Below, piece after piece: positions 17,580-26,864 of a stretch of 64,000 nucleotides of DNA. The stretch lies in NCBI GenBank assembly GCA_041861885.1, contig JBGVUE010000001.1, forward strand, positions 484,001 to 548,000, written 5' to 3'. The notes under the pieces were generated by a model. It did not search any database, was not told the DNA's origin, and saw only the letters and a program-made list of their open reading frames with translations. The translations under genes and the position numbers were made by a program. Source of the DNA: Haloimpatiens sp. FM7315. GTDB lineage: Bacteria > Bacillota > Clostridia > Clostridiales > Clostridiaceae. How positions within the stretch are numbered: position 1 is the first letter of the stretch; every line of letters starts with the position of its first letter.

Positions 17580-18331
17580 TGGCTATTGTATTTCAACCAC
17601 CAAAAGCTTTATTAGATGTAAATACTCACTACTGTCCAGGATGTACTCATGGCATAATTCATAGATTAATTGCAGAAGTCATAGATGAACTTCAAATTGT
17701 AGACAAGACTATAGGGGTAGCGCCTGTTGGATGCTCAGTACTTGCTTATGATTATTTTGCTTGTGATATGTTTGAAGCAGCTCATGGAAGAGCTCCAGCT
17801 GTTGCTACAGGTATAAAAAGAACTAATCCGGACAAAGTAGTCTTTACCTATCAAGGTGATGGGGATTTAGCAGCAATTGGTACTGCAGAAATTGTACATG
17901 CTGCAACTAGAGGGGAGAATATAACTACTGTTTTTGTTAATAACTGTATATATGGTATGACAGGAGGACAGATGGCTCCAACTACTTTACCAGGTCAAGT
18001 AACAGAGACAACCCCTTATGGTAGAGATGTAAAATTAGCTGGATATCCAGTTAGAGTAGCTGAAATGATTTCAACACTAACTGGTGCATGTTATGTAGAA
18101 AGGGTTTCTGTAGATACAGTGCCAAATATAATTAAAGCAAAGAAGGCTATAAAAAAAGCATTTGAAAATCAACTTCTTGGGAAGGGTTTTTCACTAATTG
18201 AGGTATTATCAATTTGTCCAACTAACTGGGGATTATCACCTCAAGAGTCAATGAATTGGTTAAGGGAAAACATGATTCCTTACTATCCTCTTGGTCTTAA
18301 AAAAGATACTACAACTGAGGAGGTGAAATAA
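17579..18331 (+). CDS. vorA: 2-Oxoacid:ferredoxin oxidoreductase, beta (TPP-binding) subunit
   Basis: The 250-aa subunit carries the TPP motif GDGDLAAIGTAEIVHAATRG followed by VNNCIYGMTGGQ, and the cysteine motif HYCPGCTHG near the N-terminus. It catalyses oxidative decarboxylation of the 2-oxoacid to acyl-CoA. The start codon overlaps the vorB stop. Confidence 0.93.
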   Translation: MAIVFQPPKALLDVNTHYCPGCTHGIIHRLIAEVIDELQIVDKTIGVAPVGCSVLAYDYFACDMFEAAHGRAPAVATGIKRTNPDKVVFTYQGDGDLAAIGTAEIVHAATRGENITTVFVNNCIYGMTGGQMAPTTLPGQVTETTPYGRDVKLAGYPVRVAEMISTLTGACYVERVSVDTVPNIIKAKKAIKKAFENQLLGKGFSLIEVLSICPTNWGLSPQESMNWLRENMIPYYPLGLKKDTTTEEVK

Positions 18332-18332
18332 T

Positions 18333-18860
18333 ATGACACAGGAAATTATATTTGCTGGTTTTGGAGGACAAGGAATACTTTCCATGGGAAAATTTTTGGC
18401 TTATGCAGGTATGGATGCTAATTTAAATGTTTCATGGCTACCTTCTTATGGCCCAGAAATGCGTGGAGGCACAGCAAACTGTTCTGTAATATTATCTTTA
18501 GACCCTATAGGATCTCCTATAGTTACAAATCCTAATACTGTTGTAATTATGAATAGACCATCTCTTGACAAGTTTGAAAAACAAATGGTTGAGGGCGGAC
18601 TTTTAATTATGGACAGTGACCTTGTAACAAGAGATTGTGACAGAGAGGATTTAGAAGTTATTAAGATACCAGCTCAAAGAGAAGCTGAAAAGCTTGGAAG
18701 TAAAAAAATTGCTAACATGATTCTTCTAGGTGCTCTTGTTAAAAAGACTGGGGTAGTTTCAATGGAAGAATTATTAGCTGCACTTAAAGCTCATGGAAAA
18801 GAAAAATTTTATGAAGCAAATAAAGCTGCTTTAGAAAAAGGCGCGGAGTATGTTATTTAA
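18333..18860 (+). CDS. vorC: 2-Oxoacid:ferredoxin oxidoreductase, gamma subunit
   Basis: A 175-aa protein with the gamma-subunit signature (FAGFGGQGILSMGKFLAYAG, WLPSYGPEMRGGTANC). It completes the four-subunit enzyme and closes the operon; a terminator-like hairpin follows at 18906. GGAGGTG overlaps the end of vorA. Confidence 0.93.
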   Translation: MTQEIIFAGFGGQGILSMGKFLAYAGMDANLNVSWLPSYGPEMRGGTANCSVILSLDPIGSPIVTNPNTVVIMNRPSLDKFEKQMVEGGLLIMDSDLVTRDCDREDLEVIKIPAQREAEKLGSKKIANMILLGALVKKTGVVSMEELLAALKAHGKEKFYEANKAALEKGAEYVI

Positions 18861-18905
18861 GTTTAAGGGTTTTTATAAAAAGAAATTTATAAAGTTTTAA
18901 TGTAT

Positions 18906-18940
18906 ACAAATCCAGCAGTTATTTTAACTACTGGATTTGT
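18906..18940 (+). terminator. Terminator-like hairpin after the VOR operon
   Basis: ACAAATCCAG...CTGGATTTGT arms plus AGTT/AACT with a short loop form a near-perfect stem 45 bp after vorC. The following T-run is short (ATTT), so termination strength is uncertain. Confidence 0.65.
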
Positions 18941-19068
18941 ATTTAAATAAAAGATTTGTTAAAGTATATTTATAGAAAAACAATAAGTATAAAATATCAA
19001 TTCAGTTTAATATAATTAGTGGAAAGAAATTTATGTTATTTCAATAGTTGTATACTGGGGGTGTCTTC

Positions 19069-19782
19069 TTGGAAAATAAAAACAACTTAAAAATATCAGG
19101 CTCTGGTTCTATGAGCGGAGGAAAGTACAATGAGGTTTCTGTCTCAGGTTCAGGCAAAATAACAGGGGATATAGAGTGCAATAAACTTCATATAAGCGGT
19201 TCTAGCAAAATAGAGGGAAATGTTAAAACTAGGGAATTTAAAATAAGCGGTTCTTGTAAAGTAGGTGGAAATTTAGAATTCTTAGAGGGAAGAACTTCAG
19301 GATCTTCTTATATACTAGGAGATGTCAAGGGCTTAAAAATGAGTGTTTCAGGTGGAACAAAGATAGATGGAAAAGTATGTTTGGATGAGGTTAGAGTTTC
19401 TGGAGATATTTATATTGGAAAAGATTGTGAAGTAGAAAAGTTTCAGTCCAGTGGTGGTTTTAAAATAGAAGGACTTTTAAATGCTGAAAACATAGAAATA
19501 GAAATTGGTTCAAAATGTTATGTTAATGAAATTGGTGGAAAGAGCATATTGATAAAAAAATCTGAGGTTTTTGGAATAAGTTTGATGAATTTATTTGGAA
19601 AGAAAAATCTTACTGCAGATGTTATAGAAGGAGACGACATTGACATAGAAGAAGTTGTTGCAAAAGTTGTTAGAGGCAAAAATGTGCATATAGGAAGTGG
19701 ATGCACTATAGATAGGGTTGAATACTCTGAAAGCTTTGAAATAAGCGATAATTCTAAAGTAAAATTAAATAAAAAAATATAG
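19069..19782 (+). CDS. Bactofilin-like polymer-forming cytoskeletal protein
   Basis: About 237 aa, built of repeating beta-strand units with recurrent ISGSG/VSGSG elements (SGSGSMSGG, SVSGSGKITGDI, HISGSSKIEGNV, KISGSCKVGGNL). This is the right-handed beta-helix pattern of bactofilins (CcmA/DUF583), which polymerise into filaments without nucleotide. The start is taken as TTG at 19069, since GGGGGTG lies 5-6 nt upstream; an upstream in-frame TTG at 19048 has no RBS. A DUF2089 regulator-like gene lies downstream. Its cellular role here is unknown. Confidence 0.82.
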   Translation: MENKNNLKISGSGSMSGGKYNEVSVSGSGKITGDIECNKLHISGSSKIEGNVKTREFKISGSCKVGGNLEFLEGRTSGSSYILGDVKGLKMSVSGGTKIDGKVCLDEVRVSGDIYIGKDCEVEKFQSSGGFKIEGLLNAENIEIEIGSKCYVNEIGGKSILIKKSEVFGISLMNLFGKKNLTADVIEGDDIDIEEVVAKVVRGKNVHIGSGCTIDRVEYSESFEISDNSKVKLNKKI

Positions 19783-19875
19783 GAAATTAAAATAAATTTA
19801 GAAAAATTATGCACAGAAAGAGAAAAGGATGAATTAATAACTTGAAATTTTTATTAAAACATATATAATAGTATT

Positions 19876-19932
19876 ATTATCAAATTTAATTAAAATGTTA
19901 ATAATTATAATATTTTAATTAAATTTGATAAT
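19876..19932. terminator. 21-bp perfect A/T-only hairpin downstream of the bactofilin-like gene
   Basis: Arms 19876-19896 and 19912-19932 are exactly complementary with a 15-nt loop, followed by GTTTTTT. It is almost entirely A/T, so thermally weak for its length, but the T-run makes it a plausible terminator. It lies in a 322-bp gene-free stretch. Confidence 0.6.
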
Positions 19933-19963
19933 GTTTTTTAAAACTCAACTTAATTTAATGTAG

Positions 19964-20006
19964 TTTTATATTTGAAGAATATTATATGAATCCTTCAAAT
20001 ATAAAA
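19964..20006. terminator. Second hairpin in the gap before the DUF2089 gene
   Basis: Arms TTTTATATTTGAAG (19964-19977) and CTTCAAATATAAAA (19993-20006) pair perfectly around a 15-nt loop. A small AGCCTA/TAGGCT-type hairpin near 20065-20090 lies between it and the DUF2089 RBS. Apart from these three hairpins, 19783-20104 shows nothing else. Confidence 0.45.
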
Positions 20007-20104
20007 AGAGTTAGGGTGTATTTCTTAAGTTGTTGAGAATAGTAGGGTGTTTTTAAAATAAGATTAGCCTACAAATTATTTTAGGCTTTAAAAGGAGTGA
20101 TTAT

Positions 20105-20386
20105 ATGCCTCATAAAGTTATAAGTAAGTGTCCTGTATGTAATAGTAATCTTACTGTAACGCGACTTGAATGTAAAAAATGTGGGACTGTAATACAAAAT
20201 GAGTTCCAGTTATCTAAATTTGCCTATTTAAGCAAAGATCAATTGGATTTTATTGAGGTCTTCTTAAAATGTAGAGGAAATATAAAGGATGTGGAGAAAG
20301 AACTTGGAGTTTCATATCCTACTGTAAGATCAAAACTCTATGACGCTATTACAGCACTAGGGTATACTGTAGATAAAAAAGAATAA
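20105..20386 (+). CDS. DUF2089-family zinc-ribbon/HTH protein
   Basis: The 93-aa protein has an N-terminal zinc ribbon (CPVCNSNLTVTRLECKKCG, two CxxC pairs) and a C-terminal helix-turn-helix-like segment (KDVEKELGVSYPTVRSKLYDAI). This matches DUF2089, presumed transcription regulators. It lies just downstream of the bactofilin-like gene but is separated by hairpins, so it has its own transcript or read-through. RBS AAAGGAGTG precedes the ATG. Confidence 0.88.
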   Translation: MPHKVISKCPVCNSNLTVTRLECKKCGTVIQNEFQLSKFAYLSKDQLDFIEVFLKCRGNIKDVEKELGVSYPTVRSKLYDAITALGYTVDKKE

Positions 20387-20440
20387 GTTTTATTTAATAC
20401 GGAATTATTTATAAGTCAATACACGGATTCATATTGTAAG

Positions 20441-20471
20441 CCTCTAAATAGCTAATGTTTAGGGGATTTTT
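20441..20471 (+). terminator. Terminator after the DUF2089 gene
   Basis: CCTCTAAA and TTTAGGGG pair (one G-U) around a 9-nt loop and are followed by ATTTTTATT. Confidence 0.75.
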
Positions 20472-20502
20472 ATTGCAAAATACAGAAATAATTACATTTT
20501 AG

Positions 20503-20531
20503 TTGTTTAGCACTTGCAAGTATAATATAAT
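20503..20531 (+). promoter_or_regulatory. Sigma-A promoter of glmM
   Basis: TTGTTT at 20503 and TATAAT at 20526 with a 17-nt spacer, about 40 bp upstream of the glmM start. Confidence 0.55.
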
Positions 20532-20573
20532 AAAACTAAATGTGTATATATAACATAGAGTGGAGGAATATAA

Positions 20574-21922
20574 ATGGGTAGAATGTTTGGAACAGATGGA
20601 GTAAGGGGAATTGCAAATAGTGAACTTACTGCAGATTTAGCATATAAATTAGGAAGGGCTGGAGCCTATGTTTTAACAGAGGGAACTCATAAACCTAAGA
20701 TATTAGTTGGAATGGACACTAGAATATCAGGAGATATGTTAGAATCTGCTTTGGTTTCTGGTATATTATCTGTAGGAGCAGAAGCAATATGCGTTGGTAT
20801 AATTCCAACACCAGCTATAGCTTATCTTACAAGAAAATATAAGGCAGATGCAGGAGTTATGATATCTGCTTCTCATAATCCCGTAGAGTATAATGGAATC
20901 AAGTTTTTTAATAGAGATGGATACAAACTTAAAGATGAATTAGAGGATAGAATACAATACATAATAGAAGAAGGGTTAGGAGAAATACCTTTACCTATAG
21001 GTGGAGATTTGGGCAAAAAATTGTGGAGGATTCTGCACTAGAGGACTACATAGATTTTGCAAAAACTACTATAGATGGCAACTTAAAAGGAATGAAGGTA
21101 GCTTTAGATTGTGCTAATGGAGCTTCTTATAAAGCTGCAGTTAGAACTTTTAGAGAATTAGGGGCAGAAGTTGTAGTTATAAACAATGATCCAGATGGAA
21201 CAAATATAAATAAAAAGTGTGGCTCAACTCATCCGGAAGAACTTATGGAATACGTAGTTAAAAAAGATTGCGATTTAGGCTTAGCTTTTGACGGAGATGC
21301 AGATAGATGTCTTGCAGTAGATGAAAAAGGAAATCTAATAAATGGTGATTTTATAATGGCTATTTGTGGAAAAAGTCTTAAAGATCAGGGGAAATTAAAT
21401 AAGGATGTAGTTGTTGTAACAGTAATGAGCAATTTAGGTCTTGATATTGGTTTGAAAAAATCAAACATAAAAACTGTAAAGACTAAAGTAGGAGATAGAT
21501 ATGTACTTGAAGAGATGCTAAAGGAAGATTATAAACTAGGTGGAGAGCAATCAGGGCATATAATATTCTTAGATTACAATACTACAGGAGATGGTCTTGT
21601 AACAGGACTTCAGATATCTAAAATTGTAAAAGATGCTGGAAAGAAATTATCTGAATTGGCAGCTATAATGACTGAGCTTCCTCAGGTTTTAGCAAATGCT
21701 AAAGTCCCAAATGATAAGAAAAACATATATCTAGAAGATGAAGAGATAATATCTCAAATAAAAGATATGGAAGACAAATTACAAGGTTCAGGAAGAGTGC
21801 TTATAAGACCTTCTGGTACAGAACCCTTAGTTAGGGTAATGCTTGAAGGAAAAGATCAAAGAGAATTAGACGTACTTGCCCATAGTCTTGCAAATTTAAT
21901 TGAGAAAAAATCAAATAAATAA
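20574..21922 (+). CDS. glmM: Phosphoglucosamine mutase (one frame break)
   Basis: GlmM converts glucosamine-6-phosphate to glucosamine-1-phosphate for UDP-GlcNAc and peptidoglycan. Repaired length is 449 aa, typical. Motifs: the phosphoserine loop [17 protein letters not shown], metal loop FDGDADRC, sugar-binding [10 protein letters not shown] and phosphate-binding [12 protein letters not shown]. The frame breaks at the A-run 21015-21020; adding one A gives [13 protein letters not shown] across the junction. It has its own promoter and is not adjacent to cdaA-cdaR. Confidence 0.95.
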
Positions 21923-22028
21923 ATTATAGGATAAGTAGCATAAATATATAGATTTGCTATTTATCTTTTTTTATGTATAAAAATATAATAATGTGAAAAA
22001 TTAATAGGGCAAATAAAATTATGAGTTA

Positions 22029-22057
22029 TTGATTAAAATATAGAAATTTACTATAAT
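22029..22057 (+). promoter_or_regulatory. Sigma-A promoter of galU
   Basis: TTGATT at 22029-22034 and TATAAT at 22052-22057, spacer 17 nt. Confidence 0.6.
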
Positions 22058-22102
22058 TAATCCAGTAAGTGGTATAAAAAATACTATTAAGGGGGAAAAG
22101 TC

Positions 22103-23020
22103 ATGAGAGTTAAAAAAGCGATTATTCCAGCAGCAGGGCTTGGTACAAGATTTTTACCAGCAACTAAGGCACAACCAAAAGAGATGCTTCCCATAGTAGA
22201 TAAGCCTACAATACAGTACATTATTGAAGAAGCAGTAAAATCTGGAATAGAGGAAATATTAATAATAACCGGCAGAAACAAAAGAGCTATAGAGGATCAT
22301 TTTGATAAATCTGTGGAGTTAGAAGATGAACTTGAGAAAAAAGGAAAACTTGAGATTCTTGAAATGCTAAGAAATATTACAAACATGGTTAACATATATT
22401 ATATAAGGCAAAAGGAACCTAAAGGACTTGGTCATGCTATTAGTTGTGCTAGAACATTTGTAGGCAATGAACCTTTTGCAGTAATGCTAGGTGATGATGT
22501 TGTAGATAGTAAAACTCCTTGCCTTAGACAGTTAATTGATTGCTACAATGAGTATAAGACTTCCATATTAGGGGTTCAAGAAGTTGACTATAGCAAAGTT
22601 TCTAAATACGGTATAGTTAAAGGAATGCACATAGAGAATGGGGTTTACAAAGTTAAGGATTTAGTAGAGAAACCTAAAAGAGAAGAGGCACCATCTAATA
22701 TTGCTATTTTAGGAAGATATATAATAACTCCTAGAATATTTGAAATACTAGATAAAACAAAGCCAGGCAAGGGTGGAGAGATACAACTTACAGATGCACT
22801 TAGAACCCTTGTAAAGGAAGAGGCTATGTATGCTTATATTTTTGAGGGTAGAAGATATGACGTAGGGGATAAATTAGGATTTTTAGAAGCTACAGTTGAG
22901 TATGCTTTAAAAAGAGATGGAATTAACAAAGAATTTATGAAATACTTAATGACAATAAAGGATAATCCAAATTTTAAAGATTTATATAAAGATGTAATTA
23001 ATGAGATTTCAAATAAATAA
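22103..23020 (+). CDS. galU: UTP-glucose-1-phosphate uridylyltransferase
   Basis: This 305-aa enzyme makes UDP-glucose for glycolipids, teichoic acid decorations and exopolysaccharide. It shows the nucleotidyltransferase signature IIPAAGLGTRFLPATKAQPKEM at the N-terminus (lysines of the GalU active site), a VMLGDDVVDS metal loop, DLVEKPKREEAPSN and YDVGDKLGFLEATVEYAL near the end. RBS GGGGGA precedes the ATG. Single-gene unit, bounded by a promoter and a terminator; a flippase gene follows. Confidence 0.96.
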   Translation: MRVKKAIIPAAGLGTRFLPATKAQPKEMLPIVDKPTIQYIIEEAVKSGIEEILIITGRNKRAIEDHFDKSVELEDELEKKGKLEILEMLRNITNMVNIYYIRQKEPKGLGHAISCARTFVGNEPFAVMLGDDVVDSKTPCLRQLIDCYNEYKTSILGVQEVDYSKVSKYGIVKGMHIENGVYKVKDLVEKPKREEAPSNIAILGRYIITPRIFEILDKTKPGKGGEIQLTDALRTLVKEEAMYAYIFEGRRYDVGDKLGFLEATVEYALKRDGINKEFMKYLMTIKDNPNFKDLYKDVINEISNK

Positions 23021-23048
23021 AATAGGTAAAATTAAGTTTTATGGTTAT

Positions 23049-23090
23049 AAAACTCAGCTGTTTAATATAAATGTTTGGCAGCTGAGTTTT
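23049..23090 (+). terminator. Terminator after galU
   Basis: AAAACTCAGCTG pairs perfectly with CAGCTGAGTTTT around an 18-nt loop; TAAATTTTT follows. Confidence 0.75.
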
Positions 23091-23162
23091 AAATTTTTAT
23101 GAACATTTACTCAATATAGGAAAATGTAGTTGTTTTAAGGTCCTAGTTAGATTTTAATAGTA

Positions 23163-23191
23163 TTGACCTTGCAAAATTCATGAAATATAAT
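23163..23191 (+). promoter_or_regulatory. Sigma-A promoter of the flippase gene
   Basis: TTGACC at 23163 and TATAAT at 23186 with a 17-nt spacer, 45 bp upstream of the start codon. Confidence 0.65.
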
Positions 23192-23236
23192 TAACTGAGA
23201 AGTAAATTGTTTTTAAATATAATTTTGGAGGATAAA

Positions 23237-24498
23237 ATGGAAAGTAAAAAGAACAGTATAAAATTTGCTATTAAAAATGGTTTTGTTCACATATTTAGCG
23301 CTAATTTTATAAATAAAATAGTACAATTTGGAATAATGATCCTTTTAGTTAGAGTTATTGACAAAAAATCTTTTGGAAGTTTTTCTTATGCTCAAAATAC
23401 ATTAAATATGTTTCTTTTATTGCAAGGAATTGGAGCGGTTCCAGCTATACTACAGTATTGTAGTTCTGCAAAAAATGAAGAAGAAAGGTCATCTTATTTT
23501 AAGTATGGTTTAAAAGTAGGATTAACAGCAAACTTTTTAATATCCTTTGCCATACTAGTATTTACCTTGTTTTTTAGTTTAAATGTAAAGGGAAGTACGG
23601 AAATATTAATGGGGTTTTTTTGTTCCCTTTGTTTTCGATAGTTTTTGATGAAATACAAGTATTTTTAAGGGCTTCTTTGAGAAACAAGGAGTTTTCATAT
23701 TTAACTACACTTAACAGCATTTTATATCTTATAGGTAATTTAGGCTTTGGAATATTATTTAAAATTAAAGGAATTATAATTTCAAGGTATATAGCTTATT
23801 TTATAACCATAGTAATGGGTATTTATATGATAAGAAAAATATTAGGACATATAAAAAATATACCTTATCCTGAATTAAAGAAAAGAAGAGAATTCTTGAA
23901 GTTTGCAGTTACATCTTCAGTTACAAATGCAATATCCCAAATACTTATTTTAATAGATACCTATTTGGTTGGAGTTATAATAAAGGATCAAAGTATCGTA
24001 GCTTCATATAAAACAGCAACTTTAATTCCCTTTAATTTAACCTTTATTCCTGCGTCTATAATTGTCTTTGTATATCCTTATTTTGCAAAGAATTCCGATA
24101 ATAAGGATTGGATTAGAAAAAAGTACAATGATTTACAAAAGTACTTATTTATATTAAATGGAATAATTTCTTTAATATTAGTTGTATTTGCACCTCAAAT
24201 TGTAAAAATAATATTCGGAACTGAATACCTAGATTGTGTGCCAACGTTTAGGATATTATCTCTTGGGTATTTAATAGTTGGAACCTTTAGAATACCAGGA
24301 GGAAACATATTATTTTGCATAAATAAGGTTAAAGTGAATTTTTATAATGCAATTATTTCTGGAGTATTTAACATAATTTTAGACATATTTTTTATTTTGA
24401 AATATGGTGCTGTAGGAGCTGCTATAGCTACTTTTATAATATATGTGTTGTCATCAGCTATATCTAACATTTATTTATATAAGTATTTAAAGAAATAA
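23237..24498 (+). CDS. Polysaccharide flippase of the MOP/Wzx superfamily (one frame break)
   Basis: The repaired protein is about 420 aa with roughly a dozen hydrophobic segments. Family features include NFINKIVQFGIMILLVRVIDKKSFGSFSYAQ at the start and YGAVGAAIATFIIYVLSSAISN at the end. Relatives flip lipid-linked oligosaccharides across the membrane. The frame breaks at the T-run 23615-23621; one added T joins the halves. The start ATG at 23237 has GGAGG 7-8 nt upstream; an upstream ATG at 23207 has none. No glycosyltransferases are adjacent, so the cargo is unknown. Confidence 0.85.
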
Positions 24499-24511
24499 TA
24501 TATAAACAGAG

Positions 24512-24540
24512 AACATATATTCTTGTGAATATATGTTTTT
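24512..24540 (+). terminator. Terminator after the flippase gene
   Basis: AACATATATTC / GAATATATGTT stem, 4-nt loop, followed by TTT. Confidence 0.75.
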
Positions 24541-24673
24541 AAATTAAATGTAATATACATTTAAAAAGCATAACTCAATTAAATCTATTTGAATAAATTG
24601 GAAACTATATGTATAATAAATGTATTATGTATTAAAATAAACATAGTAGCTTAATTCAGAAAGGAAGATTTAA

Positions 24674-25540
24674 TTGAGTAAAGATATAAAAGTGCTTATA
24701 AAGAAAGTGGTTGATGACGATATATTGGCTCTTGCAGCTCAATTAGCTTATGGTTTTATAGTATCCTTTTTTCCTTTTTTGATTTTTTTACTTACAATTG
24801 TAGGATATAGCTCAATTAAAAGCGAAGAGGTGCTTACTAGTCTAAAGCTAATTCTTCCTATGAATGCCTTTCAACTTGTAAAATCTACAGTTGTAGAGGT
24901 TGTGGATTTTAGAAAAGGTAATTTGCTATCTTTTAGTTTAATAGCTACATTGTGGGCTGCCTCTACTGGGTTTAGAGCTGTTATTAAAGGACTGAATAGA
25001 GCCTATAACGAAGAAGAAAAAAGACCCTATTGGAAGGTGTTTTTACTGTCTATACTATGTATTTTTGCTCTTACTTTAATTATAATGAGTGCATTTTTGC
25101 TTATAGTATTTGGAGATGTAATAGTATTTTATTTATTAAAATGGTTTGATTTTAAAGATAATTTTTATTATATACTAAATTTGCTTAGATACAGTGTAAT
25201 GGTGGTTTTTATGAATTTTACTTTTGCTGCAATGTATCGGTTTACCCCTAGTAAAAAATTAGGTTGGAGAGAAGTAATGCCAGGGGCTTCTTTTACCACT
25301 TTAGGATGGTTGGTCTTGTCTTTGCTTTTTTCTTATTATGTAAATAATTTTAACAATTATTCAAAAGTTTATGGAAGCATTGGAGGAGTAATAGTGCTTG
25401 TGCTATGGCTCTATATAACATCACTTGTTATATTAATTGGAGGAGAATTAAATGCGGTGCTTTCAGAAAGTAAATTAAAGAAATCACCTTTAAAAAGAAA
25501 AGAAATAATAAAAGGCAGAAAAAAGGAGCTAAAAACTTAA
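24674..25540 (+). CDS. YihY/BrkB-family membrane protein
   Basis: A 288-aa protein with about six membrane segments. YihY-family motifs are ALAAQLAYGFIVSFFPFLIFLL near the N-terminus, LWAASTGFRAVIKGLNRAYNEEEKRPYWK in the middle, and YGSIGGVIVLVLWLYITSLVILIGGELNA near the end. Formerly called RNase BN by mistake; the true function is unknown, possibly transport or envelope-related. TTG start at 24674 with AAGGAAG upstream. Its end overlaps a hairpin shared with convergent pepT. Confidence 0.9.
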   Translation: MSKDIKVLIKKVVDDDILALAAQLAYGFIVSFFPFLIFLLTIVGYSSIKSEEVLTSLKLILPMNAFQLVKSTVVEVVDFRKGNLLSFSLIATLWAASTGFRAVIKGLNRAYNEEEKRPYWKVFLLSILCIFALTLIIMSAFLLIVFGDVIVFYLLKWFDFKDNFYYILNLLRYSVMVVFMNFTFAAMYRFTPSKKLGWREVMPGASFTTLGWLVLSLLFSYYVNNFNNYSKVYGSIGGVIVLVLWLYITSLVILIGGELNAVLSESKLKKSPLKRKEIIKGRKKELKT

Positions 25541-25560
25541 CCTAAGTTTTTAGCTCTATA
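25526..25560. terminator. Bidirectional terminator between YihY-family gene and pepT
   Basis: GAGCTAAAAACTTA and TAAGTTTTTAGCTC pair perfectly around CC, with T-rich sequence on the outer side. The stem overlaps the last codons of the YihY-family gene and lies just past the pepT stop. Confidence 0.8.
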
Positions 25561-25570
25561 TTTTTAAGGA

Positions 25571-26791
25571 CTATGCTTCGTATAATTCTATTATTTTTAA
25601 AATTACTTCTACAGCTTTTTCCATGGCATAGGTTGGTATATATTCGAATTTACCATGAAAGTTATGTCCACCTGTAAATAGGTTTGGTGTTGGAAGACCT
25701 TCAAAAGATAGTCTAGCACCATCAGTACCTCCTCTTATAGGAATAACCTTAGGTGTAATTCCTGTGCTTTCAATAGCTTTATAAGCAGTATTTACAATAT
25801 GCATAACAGGCTCTATTTTTTCTTTCATGTTGAAGTATTGATCTTTAACTTCACAGTCAATTATATTTCCGTATTTTTTATTCAATTCCTCAACTATCTT
25901 TTTCATATTTACTTTTCTTTGTTCATAAATTTCTCTGTTATGATCTCTTATTATGAAGGAAAGAGAAGTTTCTTCAACATCTCCGTTAAATGAATTTAAA
26001 TGATAAAAACCTTCGTAGTTTTCTGTGTGAGAAGGAGTTTCTATTTTTGGTAGCATAGAAATAAGTTCCACTCCAATAAGTGCAGAATTTATCATTTTAT
26101 TTTTAGCAGAACCAGGATGTACATTTCTTCCATGTATTTTTATTTTAACACCTGCAGCATTAAAGTTCTCATACTCTAATTCTCCTATATCTCCACCGTC
26201 AATTGTATAGGCAAAATCAGCATTAAATTTTTTAACATCAAAAAAGTCAGCACCTCTTCCGACTTCTTCATCAGGAGTAAAGGCGATTTTAATAGTACCG
26301 TGTTTTATTTCAGGGTGTTTTATAAGGTGTTCCATAGCTGTAATAATTTCAGCAATTCCAGCTTTGTCATCAGCCCCTAGTAAAGTAGTACCATCTGTTG
26401 TTATTAGGGTTTTACCTACATAATTAGTAAGCTCTTTAAATTCTTTTGGTGAAAGAATTATATCCTTTTCTTTGTTTAAGACAATATCCTTACCATCATA
26501 GTTTTCTACAAATTTAGGATTTACATTTGCACCGCTTATTTCAGGAGAAGTATCCATATGGGCAATAAAACCTACAGTTGGAATGAATTTTTCTGTATTA
26601 GATTTCAAAGTTGCCATGACATAGCCCTTGTTATCTAAAGAAACCTGGCTCAAACCAAGAGTTTTTAATTCTTGTACTAGTTCCTTTGCAAGAATTAATT
26701 GTTTTGAAGTACTAGGAACTGATTCTGAATTTTCATCTGAACTTGTGTCAAACTTAACGTATTTTAAAAATCTTTCTACTACTGAACTCAT
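25571..26791 (-). CDS. pepT: Peptidase T (tripeptide aminopeptidase)
   Basis: PepT is a cytoplasmic dizinc M20B peptidase that removes N-terminal residues from tripeptides. The 406-aa protein has the metal ligands and catalytic residues in order: GFIAHMDTSPE (His, Asp), LGADDKAG (bridging Asp), FTPDEEVGRG (catalytic Glu), YTIDGGDIGELEYENFN, and GGTDGARLSFEGLPTPNLFTGGHNFHGKFEYIP (His ligand). Length is normal. A GAGGGGA-like RBS precedes the start. Proteolytic amino-acid use fits the VOR pathway in the same window. Confidence 0.96.
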   Translation of the reverse strand: MSSVVERFLKYVKFDTSSDENSESVPSTSKQLILAKELVQELKTLGLSQVSLDNKGYVMATLKSNTEKFIPTVGFIAHMDTSPEISGANVNPKFVENYDGKDIVLNKEKDIILSPKEFKELTNYVGKTLITTDGTTLLGADDKAGIAEIITAMEHLIKHPEIKHGTIKIAFTPDEEVGRGADFFDVKKFNADFAYTIDGGDIGELEYENFNAAGVKIKIHGRNVHPGSAKNKMINSALIGVELISMLPKIETPSHTENYEGFYHLNSFNGDVEETSLSFIIRDHNREIYEQRKVNMKKIVEELNKKYGNIIDCEVKDQYFNMKEKIEPVMHIVNTAYKAIESTGITPKVIPIRGGTDGARLSFEGLPTPNLFTGGHNFHGKFEYIPTYAMEKAVEVILKIIELYEA

Positions 26792-26864
26792 TGTGTCATC
26801 CCCTCATTACAATTTATATTAGTTATTATACTATTATTTAGCTATTGCTTCAATTGGACATAGG

